Position numbers and translations under genes: made by a program. Of a stretch of 64,000 bases of DNA, positions 28,351 through 36,828 are shown piece by piece (the first letter of the stretch is position 1; every line of letters starts with the position of its first letter). Source of the DNA: Micromonospora sp. CB01531 (GTDB lineage Bacteria; Actinomycetota; Actinomycetes; Mycobacteriales; Micromonosporaceae). The stretch spans positions 1 through 64,000 of the forward strand of contig NZ_LWLS01000084.1 in NCBI RefSeq assembly GCF_001905095.1, in the 5' to 3' direction. The notes beneath the pieces are model-generated. The model ran no database searches, had not been told where the DNA came from, and was given only the letters and a program-made list of their open reading frames with translations.

Positions 28351-28372
28351 CGCACCTGTTCCCACAGGTGCG
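28351..28372. repeat. perfect inverted repeat in a divergent intergenic region
   Basis: CGCACCTGT-TCCC-ACAGGTGCG, a 9-bp stem with a 4-base loop, between the GlxA-type regulator and the reductase gene. It could be an operator for the regulator or a 5'-leader hairpin. Confidence 0.5.
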
Positions 28373-28527
28373 CGGCGAATACGGTTCGACCTCGTGGAGC
28401 TACACCGAACTCGCGCCCGGCGAGAGGGTGCTCTCGGCCGTATTAACGCTGTCGCTGACGGATCGCCCGGCTTCGCGTGGCGCCTTGTCAACAACACCCA
28501 CGCCCTCTACCGAAAGAGACACACCGC

Positions 28528-29094
28528 ATGGGCAGGCTGGTAGTAACCGAATACATATCCGTCGACGGAGTCGTGGAGGCCCCCAGCGGCAGTGAGCAAT
28601 TCGCACGCACGGGCTGGAGCGATCACTTCTCCCGCGGCCAAGAGGGCCAACAGTTCAAGGTCGACGAGACGATGGCGGCAGATGCCCAGCTGCTCGGACG
28701 CGTCACGTACGAGCTGTTCGCGGCATCCTGGCCGCAATACGAGGGCGAGTTTGCCGACAGATTCAACCGAATGCCGAAGTACGTCGTCTCTTCTAGGCTG
28801 AAGGACCCGGAGTGGGAGAACACGACGGTCCTCAAGGGCGATCTGATCGAGGAGGTCACCGAGCTCAAGAGACAGTACGAGCGGGATATTCTGGTGCACG
28901 GCAGCCCGCAGCTGTCTCAAGCGCTCATTGAGCACGACCTGGTCGATGCCCTGCACCTTCTCGTGTATCCGATCATCGTCGGCGCGGGCAAGCGCCTGTT
29001 CGGCGGCACGAGCGGGACGAAGCGTCTGCGGGTCGCCTCGGCACGAACCTTCGGCGACGGCGTTCACCTCCTGATCTACGAACGCGCCGCCTGA
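28528..29094 (+). CDS. dihydrofolate-reductase-like (RibD C-terminal) protein
   Basis: A 188-residue member of the RibD_C/DHFR-like reductase family. Features are the N-terminal MGRLVVTEYISVDGVVEAP, LLGRVTYELFAASWP (NADPH-binding region), DILVHGSPQLSQALIEHDLVDALHLLVYPIIVGAGKRLF, and a C-terminal strand. Such proteins bind NADPH; for most the substrate is unknown. The ATG at 28528 follows AAAGAGA. It is divergent from a GlxA-type regulator. A second, only distantly similar family member lies at 31366. Confidence 0.92.
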   Translation: MGRLVVTEYISVDGVVEAPSGSEQFARTGWSDHFSRGQEGQQFKVDETMAADAQLLGRVTYELFAASWPQYEGEFADRFNRMPKYVVSSRLKDPEWENTTVLKGDLIEEVTELKRQYERDILVHGSPQLSQALIEHDLVDALHLLVYPIIVGAGKRLFGGTSGTKRLRVASARTFGDGVHLLIYERAA

Positions 29095-29210
29095 CGGACA
29101 TACCTGCACTTCATACGCGCGTTCACAGCATGACGCTGACACAGCAGGGAGCAGCAGAGTGAGCCGCGGCAGGAGCGATGTTCAGCTTCGATGTAAGGGA
29201 GCGTGCCGAG

Positions 29211-29918
29211 ATGCAGATCGCGGTCCTGCTTTATCCCGGCACCACCGCCCTCGATGCGGTCGGCCCGTACGAGGTGCTCAGCCGCATGCCGGGCGCCGAT
29301 GTTCGCTTCGTGGGCACGGAAACCGGCCCGCTGCTCGCCGACGGGGGTGCCCTGCTGCTCGGCGTGACGCACACCCTCGCCGAGACGCCGGCACCGGATC
29401 TCGTGCTGGTGCCGGGCGGACCGACGACGCCAACCGCGATGGTGGACAAGAAGGTCCTCGCTTGGCTGCGGTCCGTCCACGAGGCCACGACGTGGACCGC
29501 CTCCGTGTGCAGTGGCGCGGTGATCCTGGCCGCCGCGGGAATCCTGAAGGGCCAGCCTGCGACCACCCACTGGGCCGCGATGGGACCGTTGCGGTTGATG
29601 GGCGCAGTGCCCCGGCCGGACGAACGGATCGTGCGAACCGGCAAGGTCGTCACGGCGGCGGGCGTGTCAGCTGGCATCGACCTGGGGCTCTGGCTGGTCG
29701 GTGAAATCGCCGGACGAAAGTTGGCCGAGTCGATCCAACTCACCATCGAATACGACCCGCAGCCACCGTTCGACGCCGGCCACACGGGCAAGGCCTCCGG
29801 ACCGGTCCGCAAGCGCGCCAAGCAGCTGCTCGACGATCGGACGGACTTCAAACAGACGCTGGTCAAGCCGAGGATCGCCTGGAACCGACTGATCGACTTC
29901 GTGCGTACGGGCAGGTGA
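29211..29918 (+). CDS. DJ-1/PfpI family protein
   Basis: A 235-residue stand-alone DJ-1/PfpI protein, close in style to the N-terminal half of GlxA regulators but without the HTH. The elbow Cys is in WTASVCSGAVILAAAGILKGQPATTHW. The N-terminal strand MQIAVLLYPGTTALDAVGPYEVL carries the conserved acidic position. This subgroup includes isonitrile-hydratase-like enzymes and glyoxalase-type proteins; activity is not assignable. ATG 29211 has GGGAG nine bases upstream, while the ATG at 29178 has too short a spacing. It may form an operon with the SnoaL-like and VOC genes downstream. Confidence 0.9.
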   Translation: MQIAVLLYPGTTALDAVGPYEVLSRMPGADVRFVGTETGPLLADGGALLLGVTHTLAETPAPDLVLVPGGPTTPTAMVDKKVLAWLRSVHEATTWTASVCSGAVILAAAGILKGQPATTHWAAMGPLRLMGAVPRPDERIVRTGKVVTAAGVSAGIDLGLWLVGEIAGRKLAESIQLTIEYDPQPPFDAGHTGKASGPVRKRAKQLLDDRTDFKQTLVKPRIAWNRLIDFVRTGR

Positions 29919-29949
29919 TCCCTGCATGACCGAAGCGAAAGGAAATGTC

Positions 29950-30348
29950 ATGACCGATCCCACCACTGCCGATGTACTCGAGCTCGGCCGGCGTTGGGCC
30001 GAGGCCGAGCAGCGCGCGGATGTCGAGACGCTCGACGCGCTCACCGTCGCCGACTTCGCGCTGGTCGGGCCACTGGGCTTCGTCTTGGACAAGCAGCAAT
30101 GGCTGAACCGGTACCGCACGAAAGACCTGATCACCACATCGCTGACCTGGGGCGAGGTCACGGTGCGCGCCTATGGCGACGCGGCCGTCGTAATCGGGCT
30201 GCACACTCAGCAGGCGAGTTATCGTGGGCAGCCATCGGACGGGCAGTTCCGTGCGACGCACATCGCCGTCCGCGCCGGCGAACGGTGGCAGCTCGCCGGC
30301 ATTCAGCTCAGCCCGATCGGTGCCTTCCGACCCCCGGAAGGAATTTGA
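29950..30348 (+). CDS. SnoaL-like / NTF2-fold protein
   Basis: A 132-residue protein of the NTF2-like superfamily (DUF4440/SnoaL type), with an N-terminal helix (ELGRRWAEAEQRADVETLDALTVADF) and a curved sheet ending in RWQLAGIQLSPI. It may act as a small isomerase, a binding protein or a steroid-isomerase-like catalyst; no catalytic residues can be named. ATG 29950 is preferred to ATG 29926 because AAAGGAAA precedes it. It sits 31 bases after the DJ-1 gene and 4 bases before the VOC gene, suggesting one transcript. Confidence 0.85.
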   Translation: MTDPTTADVLELGRRWAEAEQRADVETLDALTVADFALVGPLGFVLDKQQWLNRYRTKDLITTSLTWGEVTVRAYGDAAVVIGLHTQQASYRGQPSDGQFRATHIAVRAGERWQLAGIQLSPIGAFRPPEGI

Positions 30349-30352
30349 CGTC

Positions 30353-30733
30353 ATGGCTGTACAGCTCAACCACACCATCGTCCATGCGCATGACGCCGCC
30401 GCGTCGGCGAGTTTCCTGGCCGAGATCCTGGGCCTGCCAGAGCCGACCCCGTTCAGCCACTTCATGGTCGTCCATCTCGACAACGACGTGTCGCTGGACT
30501 TCCTGGCCGTCCCCAACGTGCGGCCGCAGCACTACGCGTTCCTCGTCGGCGAGTCCGACTTCGACGCGATCTTCGGCCGCATCCGCGAGCGCGGCTTGTC
30601 GTACTGGGCTGATCCCCTTCACCGGCAGGCCGGCCAGATCAACACCAACGACGGCGGTCGCGGCGTGTACTGGGAAGATCCGAACGGCCACAACCTGGAG
30701 ATCATTACTCGTCCCTACGGCAACGGAAGTTGA
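30353..30733 (+). CDS. VOC-superfamily protein (glyoxalase/dioxygenase fold)
   Basis: A 126-residue vicinal-oxygen-chelate protein with paired beta-alpha-beta-beta-beta modules. Likely metal-binding positions are His in VQLNHTIV, the segment QHYAFLV, and Glu in NGHNLEIIT. The end motif VYWEDPNGHNLEI is typical of glyoxalase- or fosfomycin-resistance-like members. The ribosome site GGAAGGA lies inside the end of the preceding gene. Function could be thiol transfer, isomerisation or ligand binding. Confidence 0.9.
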   Translation: MAVQLNHTIVHAHDAAASASFLAEILGLPEPTPFSHFMVVHLDNDVSLDFLAVPNVRPQHYAFLVGESDFDAIFGRIRERGLSYWADPLHRQAGQINTNDGGRGVYWEDPNGHNLEIITRPYGNGS

Positions 30734-30868
30734 CGTGTCCTACAAGCCCAGGTGCCGCCGCGACACGGGTGAACTGAGCGGGCACGGTCCCCCGCTGATT
30801 CGGAGCCTTACTGGGGTACCGCCGCCTCGGCGGCACGGTTCACTACCTGATCACTGGCACGCGGCGGC

Positions 30869-31249
30869 TTGCTGTTCGTTCCCGAGGGTGGCGTGCACGT
30901 ATTCTGCAACGAGGCAGGCGAGCGGGCGTCGATTTTGCTGCTGTTCGTGCCGGGCGCGCGCGAGGACTACTTCGAGACGCTGGAGAAGTTCGCGCACGGC
31001 TTCACGACGACCGAGGAGGAATGCGCCGACTTCGTGAGCCGCTGCGCGGCGTTTGCCGACCTGGGCATCGACCACGTCACCGTCATCACGACCGGGCCAT
31101 GGACCGCCGAAGGCGTCGCCACGCTCGTGGAGGCCGCAGACAGATCGTCGCTCTCGGCACCGCTGCCTCCGTCAGACCGTCCTAACCCCTGCGGCCACTT
31201 GGGACGGAGGGAGACGGGTGTACTCGTGCACGGCGGACAGTGCACGTGA
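30869..31249 (+). pseudogene. composite relic: cupin C-terminus joined to F420/LLM oxidoreductase C-terminus
   Basis: The open frame begins within a cupin C-terminal half (FVPEGGVHVFCNEAGERASILLLFVPGAREDYFETLEKFAHG). It then passes without a stop into the last part of a luciferase-like F420-dependent oxidoreductase (VSRCAAFADLGIDHVTVITTGPWTAEGVATLVEAA). It ends in sequence unlike either family. Both donors lack their N-terminal parts, so this looks like a deletion junction near 31010 rather than a functional fusion. The start codon is only a TTG without a clear ribosome site. Confidence 0.55.
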
Positions 31250-31365
31250 GACCTGTTCGGGTCGGTCCGGTGGGCCGCCCACAAAGGAAGCGTTCATGGC
31301 CTGGTGACTTGCGAAGGGTAACGCCAGAGATCTAAACAGGCGACGCACCCGTAGAGGAGAGAGCA

Positions 31366-31992
31366 ATGAGCAAAGTGACCTGCGACCTGTCGATCTCGTC
31401 CGACGGTTACTCGGCCGGGCACAACCAAACCGAGGAGCGCCCGTTCGGTGACGACGGCGGAGACGGCTGGGGCAACAAGCTGCACGCCTGGATCTTCGAA
31501 ACCGCCGAGGAGAACCGAGCTGAGGTAGACCAGATGACGGCGGCCAGCGTATTCGTCATGGGGCGCAACATGTTTGGCCCCGTGCGTGGCGAGTGGGATC
31601 GGGAGTGGAAGGGGTGGTGGGGCGACGATCCACCGTTCCACGCTCCGGTCTTTGTGCTCACCCACTACCCGCGCGACCCGCTGCCGATGAACGGCGGCAC
31701 CACGTTCCACTTCGTCACCGACGGAATCGAATCCGCGTTGAGACAGGCGTGCGAGGCGGCTGGGGACGGCGACGTGTCGATCCTGGGCGGCGCGACCACG
31801 ATCAACCAGTATCTCGCCGCCGGCCTGATCGACGAGCTGCGGTTGCACATTGTGCCGTTGACGCTCGGCGGCGGCACGCGACTCTTCGACGGCGTCCCGC
31901 CGCTGAATCTCGAGCAGGTCAAGTCGCGGGCAGCCAGCTCGGTCACGCACGTGACCTATCGATGCCACGACACACTGCGGAGAACACGATGA
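31366..31992 (+). CDS. dihydrofolate-reductase-like (RibD C-terminal) protein
   Basis: A 208-residue RibD_C/DHFR-like reductase, of a longer type than the copy at 28528. It has SISSDGYSAGHNQTEERPFGD, VFVMGRNMFGPVRGEW, SILGGATTINQYLAAGLIDELRLHIVPLTLGGGTRLFDG. Many annotated deaminase/reductase proteins of this kind exist in actinomycetes without a defined substrate. The ATG follows GGAGAGAG. Its stop overlaps the ATG of the DUF899 gene (ATGA), so the two are translationally coupled. Confidence 0.92.
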   Translation: MSKVTCDLSISSDGYSAGHNQTEERPFGDDGGDGWGNKLHAWIFETAEENRAEVDQMTAASVFVMGRNMFGPVRGEWDREWKGWWGDDPPFHAPVFVLTHYPRDPLPMNGGTTFHFVTDGIESALRQACEAAGDGDVSILGGATTINQYLAAGLIDELRLHIVPLTLGGGTRLFDGVPPLNLEQVKSRAASSVTHVTYRCHDTLRRTR

Positions 31993-32771
31993 CGACCACG
32001 ACGGGCGACCCGGCCGCCGCGCTGCCCGGCCGCCCGCCCGTGGTCGACCTGGCCACCTGGCAGGCCGCCCGTGACGAGCTTCTGGGGCGCGAAAAGGCCC
32101 ACACCCGCGAGGGCGACGCCATCGCCGCAGCCCGGCGTCGGCTGCCGATGGTGGAGCTCGACGGGACGGTCAAGGTCGTCGGTCCCGACGGTCCGGTCCC
32201 GTTCCTGGACCTATTCCAGGGCCGCGACGAGCTCGTGGTTTACCAGCACATGTGGTACGACGGCGCGCCGCACCAGGGGCAGTGCGAGGGCTGCACCACC
32301 ACGGCCTGGCACCTGAAGGACGCCGTCTACCTCAACGCCCGCGGCGTCTCGTTCGCCATCCTTACCACTGGCCGTTGGGACGAGGTGGCCTCCTACGTCG
32401 AGTTCATGGGCTACACCCAGCCCTGGTACTCGGTGCACGACGTGGATGCGCCGGTCGGCGGCAGCATGGGTTACCTCACCTGCTTTCTGCGCGACGGCGA
32501 CCGCGTGTTCCTCACCTACTCGACGACGGGCCGTGGCACCGAGCCGGTCAACGGGTCCTTCCGCCTGCTCGACATGACGCCCTACGGCCGCGGCGAGGCG
32601 TGGGAGGACAACCCCGATGGCTGGCCCGAGGGGCGGAACGCGTGCTGGTTCTGGCGCTCGGACGCGGACGGAAACGCCACCGGGGGCCCGACCAGCCGCC
32701 CCGTGCCGCAGTGGACCCGCCCCGGCGCGACTCCCGTGGAGACCCTCGGCCGACACGGCCACCCACACTGA
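31989..32771 (+). CDS. DUF899 thioredoxin-like protein
   Basis: A 260-residue DUF899 protein with a thioredoxin-like fold. Typical segments are RDELLGREKAHTREGDAIAAARRRLPMVE, FLDLFQGRDELVVYQHMWYD, a Cys pair in GQCEGCTTTAWHLKD, and YYDMTPYGR-like SFRLLDMTPYGRGE. The C-x-x-C pair suggests a redox role, but no member's reaction can be asserted from sequence. It overlaps the reductase stop by four bases, so the two proteins probably act together. The following 283 bases hold no gene I recognise. Confidence 0.9.
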   Translation: MTTTTGDPAAALPGRPPVVDLATWQAARDELLGREKAHTREGDAIAAARRRLPMVELDGTVKVVGPDGPVPFLDLFQGRDELVVYQHMWYDGAPHQGQCEGCTTTAWHLKDAVYLNARGVSFAILTTGRWDEVASYVEFMGYTQPWYSVHDVDAPVGGSMGYLTCFLRDGDRVFLTYSTTGRGTEPVNGSFRLLDMTPYGRGEAWEDNPDGWPEGRNACWFWRSDADGNATGGPTSRPVPQWTRPGATPVETLGRHGHPH

Positions 32772-33054
32772 CGGGCCTTCGTCGACGGCGCCGTGTGAGG
32801 GCGGGCGGTCCGATCAATCTGTTCACGGCTGGCGCTCCTGGTGCCCTTCGGGAAGTGCGCTGGCCGACAGGCCCACGACGATCTGGGCGGCGCAGACCGG
32901 TGGGCCCGAACGCAGTACCGCGACGTGTGGGCTGTCCACAGATCGGCTGACACCGAGTTCCGGGCAATGCCAGGCCGGCGGACGATCGGCGCGTCAAACG
33001 GCGGTCCGGCCGAGCCACGGCGTTCCCTCACAATCAACGGTTTTGGAGACCACG

Positions 33055-34791
33055 ATGCAACCCGTCTTCCGGTTCTGCGTCCATCTCCTCGAGATGGTCG
33101 CGGCCATGCTGGCCGGCATGTTCGCGCTGGGACCACTGTGGGCGTTGGCGCTGCCGGTCACGATCGCGCAAACGGACGTGCACACGCTCACGATGGCCAC
33201 CGACATGGCCATCGGCATGGCGGTGTGGATGCGGATCCGCGGCCACGGCTGGGCCGGCATCGGCGAGATGACCACCGCGATGTACGCGCCGTTCATCGTG
33301 CTGCTCGTGCCGTACTGGTTCGGCGCCGTCTCCGCCGGAGTCGTCATGACCGGCGGCCACGTGCTGATGGTGATCGCGATGGTCGCGGTCATGCTGCGGC
33401 GGCGGTCGGAGTACACGCACGGCGGGCACCGGCTGCCGCGCGTCGTGGTACGGATCGGCGCGGTGGTGCTGGCGCTGGCGGTACTGCCGGTATCGGTCGG
33501 TGCGACGGTCGCCGCGGTGAACACGCGAAGCGTGTACGCGCCGGCGCCCTCGCCGGGAGCTCCGGCGCCGGTATCACGTCCCTTCGACCCGGCGCTGCCG
33601 ACCGCAGTCGTGGTGCTCGGTGCCGAGGGGGCGAACATCGCGGACGCGTTCGGACCGTTCGAGGTGCTGGCCGTCACGGGGCGCTTCAACGTCCCCACCG
33701 CCGCCCCGACCCCGACGCCGGTCACCCTGACCGGCGGTCTGGACCTGGTGCCCGATGTCACGTTCGAGTCCCTGGCGACCCGGCTCGGCGGCCGCGCCGC
33801 GGACGTGGTCGTGGTGCCTGCCATGCCACGCACCGACGAGCCGGCGGTGCTGGACTTCCTCCGGCGGCAGGCCGACGGCGGCGCGTTGATGCTCAGCGTT
33901 TGCTGGGGCGGCGGTGTCACCGCGGCAGCCGGGGTGCTCGACGGGCACACCGCGACGTCGCACTGGTACTACCTGGACGGCCTGGAAAAGGACTTCCCTG
34001 ACGTGCGGTGGCAGCGCGGCGTCCGCTACGTCGACGACGGTCAAGTCGTCAGCACGGCTGGCGTACTCTCCGGCATCGACGGCACGCTGCGGGTGATCGA
34101 GCGCCTGGCCGGCACGCAGGTTGCCGCCGCCGCGGCAGAGGCCGTGGGCTGGCGCCACTACTCGCCCGGAACCCCCCTGCCGATTCCCGTGCAGCGCTTC
34201 GGTGTCCGCGACGCGATCGCCGCGCTGAACCTGTCGTACCGCTGGGACGCGCCGACGGCCGGGGTCCTGCTGACGGAGGGCGTCGGTGAGCTCGAACTCG
34301 CCTCGGTGTTCGTCACCTACACCGAGGCCGTCTACGCCGCCCGGACGCTCGCGCTGTCGCCGGGGGCCGCAACCGTCCGCTCCCGGCACGGGCTGACGTT
34401 CGTGCCCCGGGCGACGCTTGCGGAGGCACCACAGCTGGACCGGCTGCTGGTGCCCGGCGCGGCGGCCGCCGCCCGGCACGACGCGCCCGCGACGCACGAC
34501 CTCGGGCCGACGTATCTGCACGCGGCGCCCGGTTTCGCCTTCGACGGGCCGCTGCGCGACATCGCGGCCAACCTCGACGTCGCCTCGGCGGCGTGGCGGG
34601 CCAAACTGCTGGAGTACCCCGCGGGAGACATCACGCTCACCGGCCCTGGCTGGCCCTGGGACCGTACCCTCCGCCCGATCGTCCTGGCACTGGCCGGCCT
34701 GGCCCTGCTCGCCGGTGGGCTGGCCGTCCAGCGGCGCCGGGCACGCCGGCCGGTGCAGGTGGACGACCACCCCGCTCCGGCGGCCGCGTGA
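33055..34791 (+). CDS. membrane-anchored tandem DJ-1/PfpI protein
   Basis: A 578-residue protein. Four transmembrane segments lie within about residues 5-118 and a fifth near 128-152. Then comes a DJ-1/PfpI domain (about 175-365) with AFGPFEVLAV, an intact elbow Cys in MLSVCWGGGVTAAAGVLDGHTATSHW, and VVSTAGVLSGIDGTLRVIERL. A second, degenerate DJ-1-like domain (about 400-530) lacks an elbow Cys. A last transmembrane helix precedes a basic tail. The hydrophobic layout places both DJ-1 domains on one side of the membrane, probably outside. The ATG at 33055 follows GGAG. The function is unknown; ligand sensing or quality control at the envelope is possible. Confidence 0.85.
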   Translation: MQPVFRFCVHLLEMVAAMLAGMFALGPLWALALPVTIAQTDVHTLTMATDMAIGMAVWMRIRGHGWAGIGEMTTAMYAPFIVLLVPYWFGAVSAGVVMTGGHVLMVIAMVAVMLRRRSEYTHGGHRLPRVVVRIGAVVLALAVLPVSVGATVAAVNTRSVYAPAPSPGAPAPVSRPFDPALPTAVVVLGAEGANIADAFGPFEVLAVTGRFNVPTAAPTPTPVTLTGGLDLVPDVTFESLATRLGGRAADVVVVPAMPRTDEPAVLDFLRRQADGGALMLSVCWGGGVTAAAGVLDGHTATSHWYYLDGLEKDFPDVRWQRGVRYVDDGQVVSTAGVLSGIDGTLRVIERLAGTQVAAAAAEAVGWRHYSPGTPLPIPVQRFGVRDAIAALNLSYRWDAPTAGVLLTEGVGELELASVFVTYTEAVYAARTLALSPGAATVRSRHGLTFVPRATLAEAPQLDRLLVPGAAAAARHDAPATHDLGPTYLHAAPGFAFDGPLRDIAANLDVASAAWRAKLLEYPAGDITLTGPGWPWDRTLRPIVLALAGLALLAGGLAVQRRRARRPVQVDDHPAPAAA

Positions 34792-35203
34792 GGAGTTTTC
34801 GGTCCCAAGTGCCACCTCCCGTTTGCCGGCCCTCGCCCATGACCTAACCAGGAGGACCATCTTGAACAGCGACACGAACCCTCGACCCTGAACGCGACCA
34901 ACCCGGCTCAGCAACGTGCGCACCATCCCGATGCAGGCCGTCTGAGCAGCATGTTCCCGCTCGCGAGCCTGCCTCTGCTCGTGATCCGCCAGGTGCTGTG
35001 GGGCGTCGGCGCATCCTTGGGTCACAACCCTCCCGCAAGCGCGGTCGAGTTCGCCGATCATTTCGCCCGGGCTTGCGTTGGGGGCCAGCGTGTGGCGCTC
35101 CAAGCGCGGCCTTCCAATCTGTCGGCCTGGCGCGGATCCGGCACACCCCGGCCTCGGTCGGCCTCCTGTTCGGCGCGGCGGACAGTGGTCAGTCTCGGCC
35201 GGC
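34792..35203. other. intergenic interval without assignable gene
   Basis: About 410 bases between two convergent genes. A tiny TTG-started frame behind AGGAGG (from 34862, about nine codons) may be the cut N-terminus of a lost gene. Nothing else is supportable; short open frames here lack ribosome sites and homology. Confidence 0.4.
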
Positions 35204-36355
35204 TCAGACGTGACCTTGGAAGTCGCGCCGCGGGTCGAACAGGCTGATGGGGTGGACCGTCGAGCCGCTCGTCGCCAGGTCGGCGAGGATCTCGCCGACG
35301 ACCGGGACGAACTTGAAGCCGTGGCCGGAGAATCCGCAGGCCACGGTGACCTGCGGGTGCTCCGGGTGCGTCGCGATCACGAAGTGCTGGTCGGGCGTGT
35401 TGGTGTACATGCAGGTCGCCGCTCGCAGCAATCGACCCGGAAGGGCAGGCAGGACTCCGGCCAGGTGTTCCCGCATGTCGTCGATCTCCTCCGGGTGCAC
35501 CTGCCGATCGATGGTCTCCGGGGTGCAGACCTGACCGCGCCGGAAGAACGCCACCTTGGCACCGCCGTCGGGCCCGTCGATGGCCGGAAAGCCGTAGATC
35601 TGGGTGCCGGCGCCGTCCTCGTGGATGTAGATGGGATGCCGCTCGGGCTGGAAGGGGCCCACCCCGGTCTCCGGCTGGAACCAGTACATGACCTGCCGCT
35701 CGACGATGAACGGCACACCGAGGTCGGCGAGGAGTGCCGGGGCCCACGCCCCGGGGCAGACGACGAGCCGGCCAGCTGTGTAGAAACCCCCATCGGTCGT
35801 CACTCGCACGCCGCCGTCGGGCAGCGCCTGCCATCGCAGTACCGGCTCGTTGTAGCGGAGGTCGGCGCCGTGCCGTCCGGCCAGCTCGAGGTGAGCGGTC
35901 ACGGTCGCCTCGGGGCGGACGAAGCCAGCCTTGGCCTCGAAGAGCCCCACCTCCTCATTCCGGGGACTGAAGGTTGGGAAGCGGCGACGTAGCTCGCTTG
36001 CGTCGAGGATCTCGTGCGGCAGGTCCCACTCGCGCGAAGCGCGCAGACTGCCGGCGAAGGTGTGACTCTCCGGCCGGCCGACAAACACTCCGCCGGTGAG
36101 CGAAATGATCTCCCGTCCGGCATCGCGTTCCAGCTTGTCCCACAGTTCGTAGGCTCGAAGCAGAAGCGGCACGTAGGCCGGATCCTCGAAGTACGACTGC
36201 CGGGTGATACGCGAGCCGCCGTGGCTGGAGCCGCGGTCGTGCGCCGGCCCGAACTGCTCCAGACCAAGCACACGCTGCCCCCGCGCGGCCAGGTGGTAGG
36301 CGGCGCTGCTGCCCATGCCGCCGAGCCCCACGACGATGACGTCATAAGCCGCCAT
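35204..36355 (-). CDS. N-methyl-L-tryptophan / monomeric sarcosine oxidase-like flavoenzyme
   Basis: A 383-residue FAD oxidase of the MSOX/MTOX family. The N-terminal dinucleotide motif is VVGLGGMGSSAAYHLAARG. GSSHGGSRITRQSY is typical of the family. The Cys that binds FAD covalently lies in the segment ATCMYTNTPDQHF, and the C-terminal motif is CGFSGHGFKFVPVVGEI. It oxidises N-methyl amino acids to the amine plus formaldehyde and hydrogen peroxide. It is divergent from the large island beginning at 36829, which also has a flavoprotein of a family that includes amine demethylases, so both may act on N-methylated compounds; this is inference. Confidence 0.92.
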   Translation of the reverse strand: MAAYDVIVVGLGGMGSSAAYHLAARGQRVLGLEQFGPAHDRGSSHGGSRITRQSYFEDPAYVPLLLRAYELWDKLERDAGREIISLTGGVFVGRPESHTFAGSLRASREWDLPHEILDASELRRRFPTFSPRNEEVGLFEAKAGFVRPEATVTAHLELAGRHGADLRYNEPVLRWQALPDGGVRVTTDGGFYTAGRLVVCPGAWAPALLADLGVPFIVERQVMYWFQPETGVGPFQPERHPIYIHEDGAGTQIYGFPAIDGPDGGAKVAFFRRGQVCTPETIDRQVHPEEIDDMREHLAGVLPALPGRLLRAATCMYTNTPDQHFVIATHPEHPQVTVACGFSGHGFKFVPVVGEILADLATSGSTVHPISLFDPRRDFQGHV

Positions 36356-36828
36356 TTCTACGCCTCCCGTCTCCCTGCGTCATTCGACCAGGACGCTACC
36401 CGCCTGGCACGCTGCTGCCGCACAAGATCCAAACGGGCGCCTCTCGCACAGCGAACCGCCCCTTGGTCAGCTCGCAACGCCGTTTGGTCGGGCATTGGTG
36501 TGAGGGTCAGTTGAACCCTTCGCCCGACCCGCACCGTCCGGCGGTCACCCGGGCGTCGGAGTGGGCCCGACGGCGTGCGGCGGGACGGGTCCGGCACGCG
36601 TACGCGGCCGCCGGGTACGACCGGACCGACTGATAGATAAGCGTCTCTGTCGGCCGTTCGGCTGGGCAGAACAGCAGGTCAACCGGGCTTCGATCCCGAA
36701 TGTTACTCGTCGGTAGCCCATTGACGGCCACGAACGCCAGTCCTACCGTTCCACTCAATCGAACGGCGTACGGTTCACACGAACACTCCTCGGCCCAGCC
36801 GAGCACGGCCCGAACAGGAAGGCCGAGC
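36356..36828. other. divergent promoter region upstream of the catabolic island
   Basis: About 470 bases between the divergent flavin oxidase and the reductase. A 6-bp inverted repeat CCGTTC/GAACGG occurs near 36740. A 40-codon frame ending near 36634 (AGRVRHAYAAAGYDRTD) looks like a relic, with no good start. No promoter can be fixed with confidence. Confidence 0.35.

Noticed and set aside
34844..35146. Short minus-strand frames between the membrane DJ-1 gene and the flavin oxidase
   Set aside because: No ribosome site, no homology and Arg/Gly/Pro-rich content.
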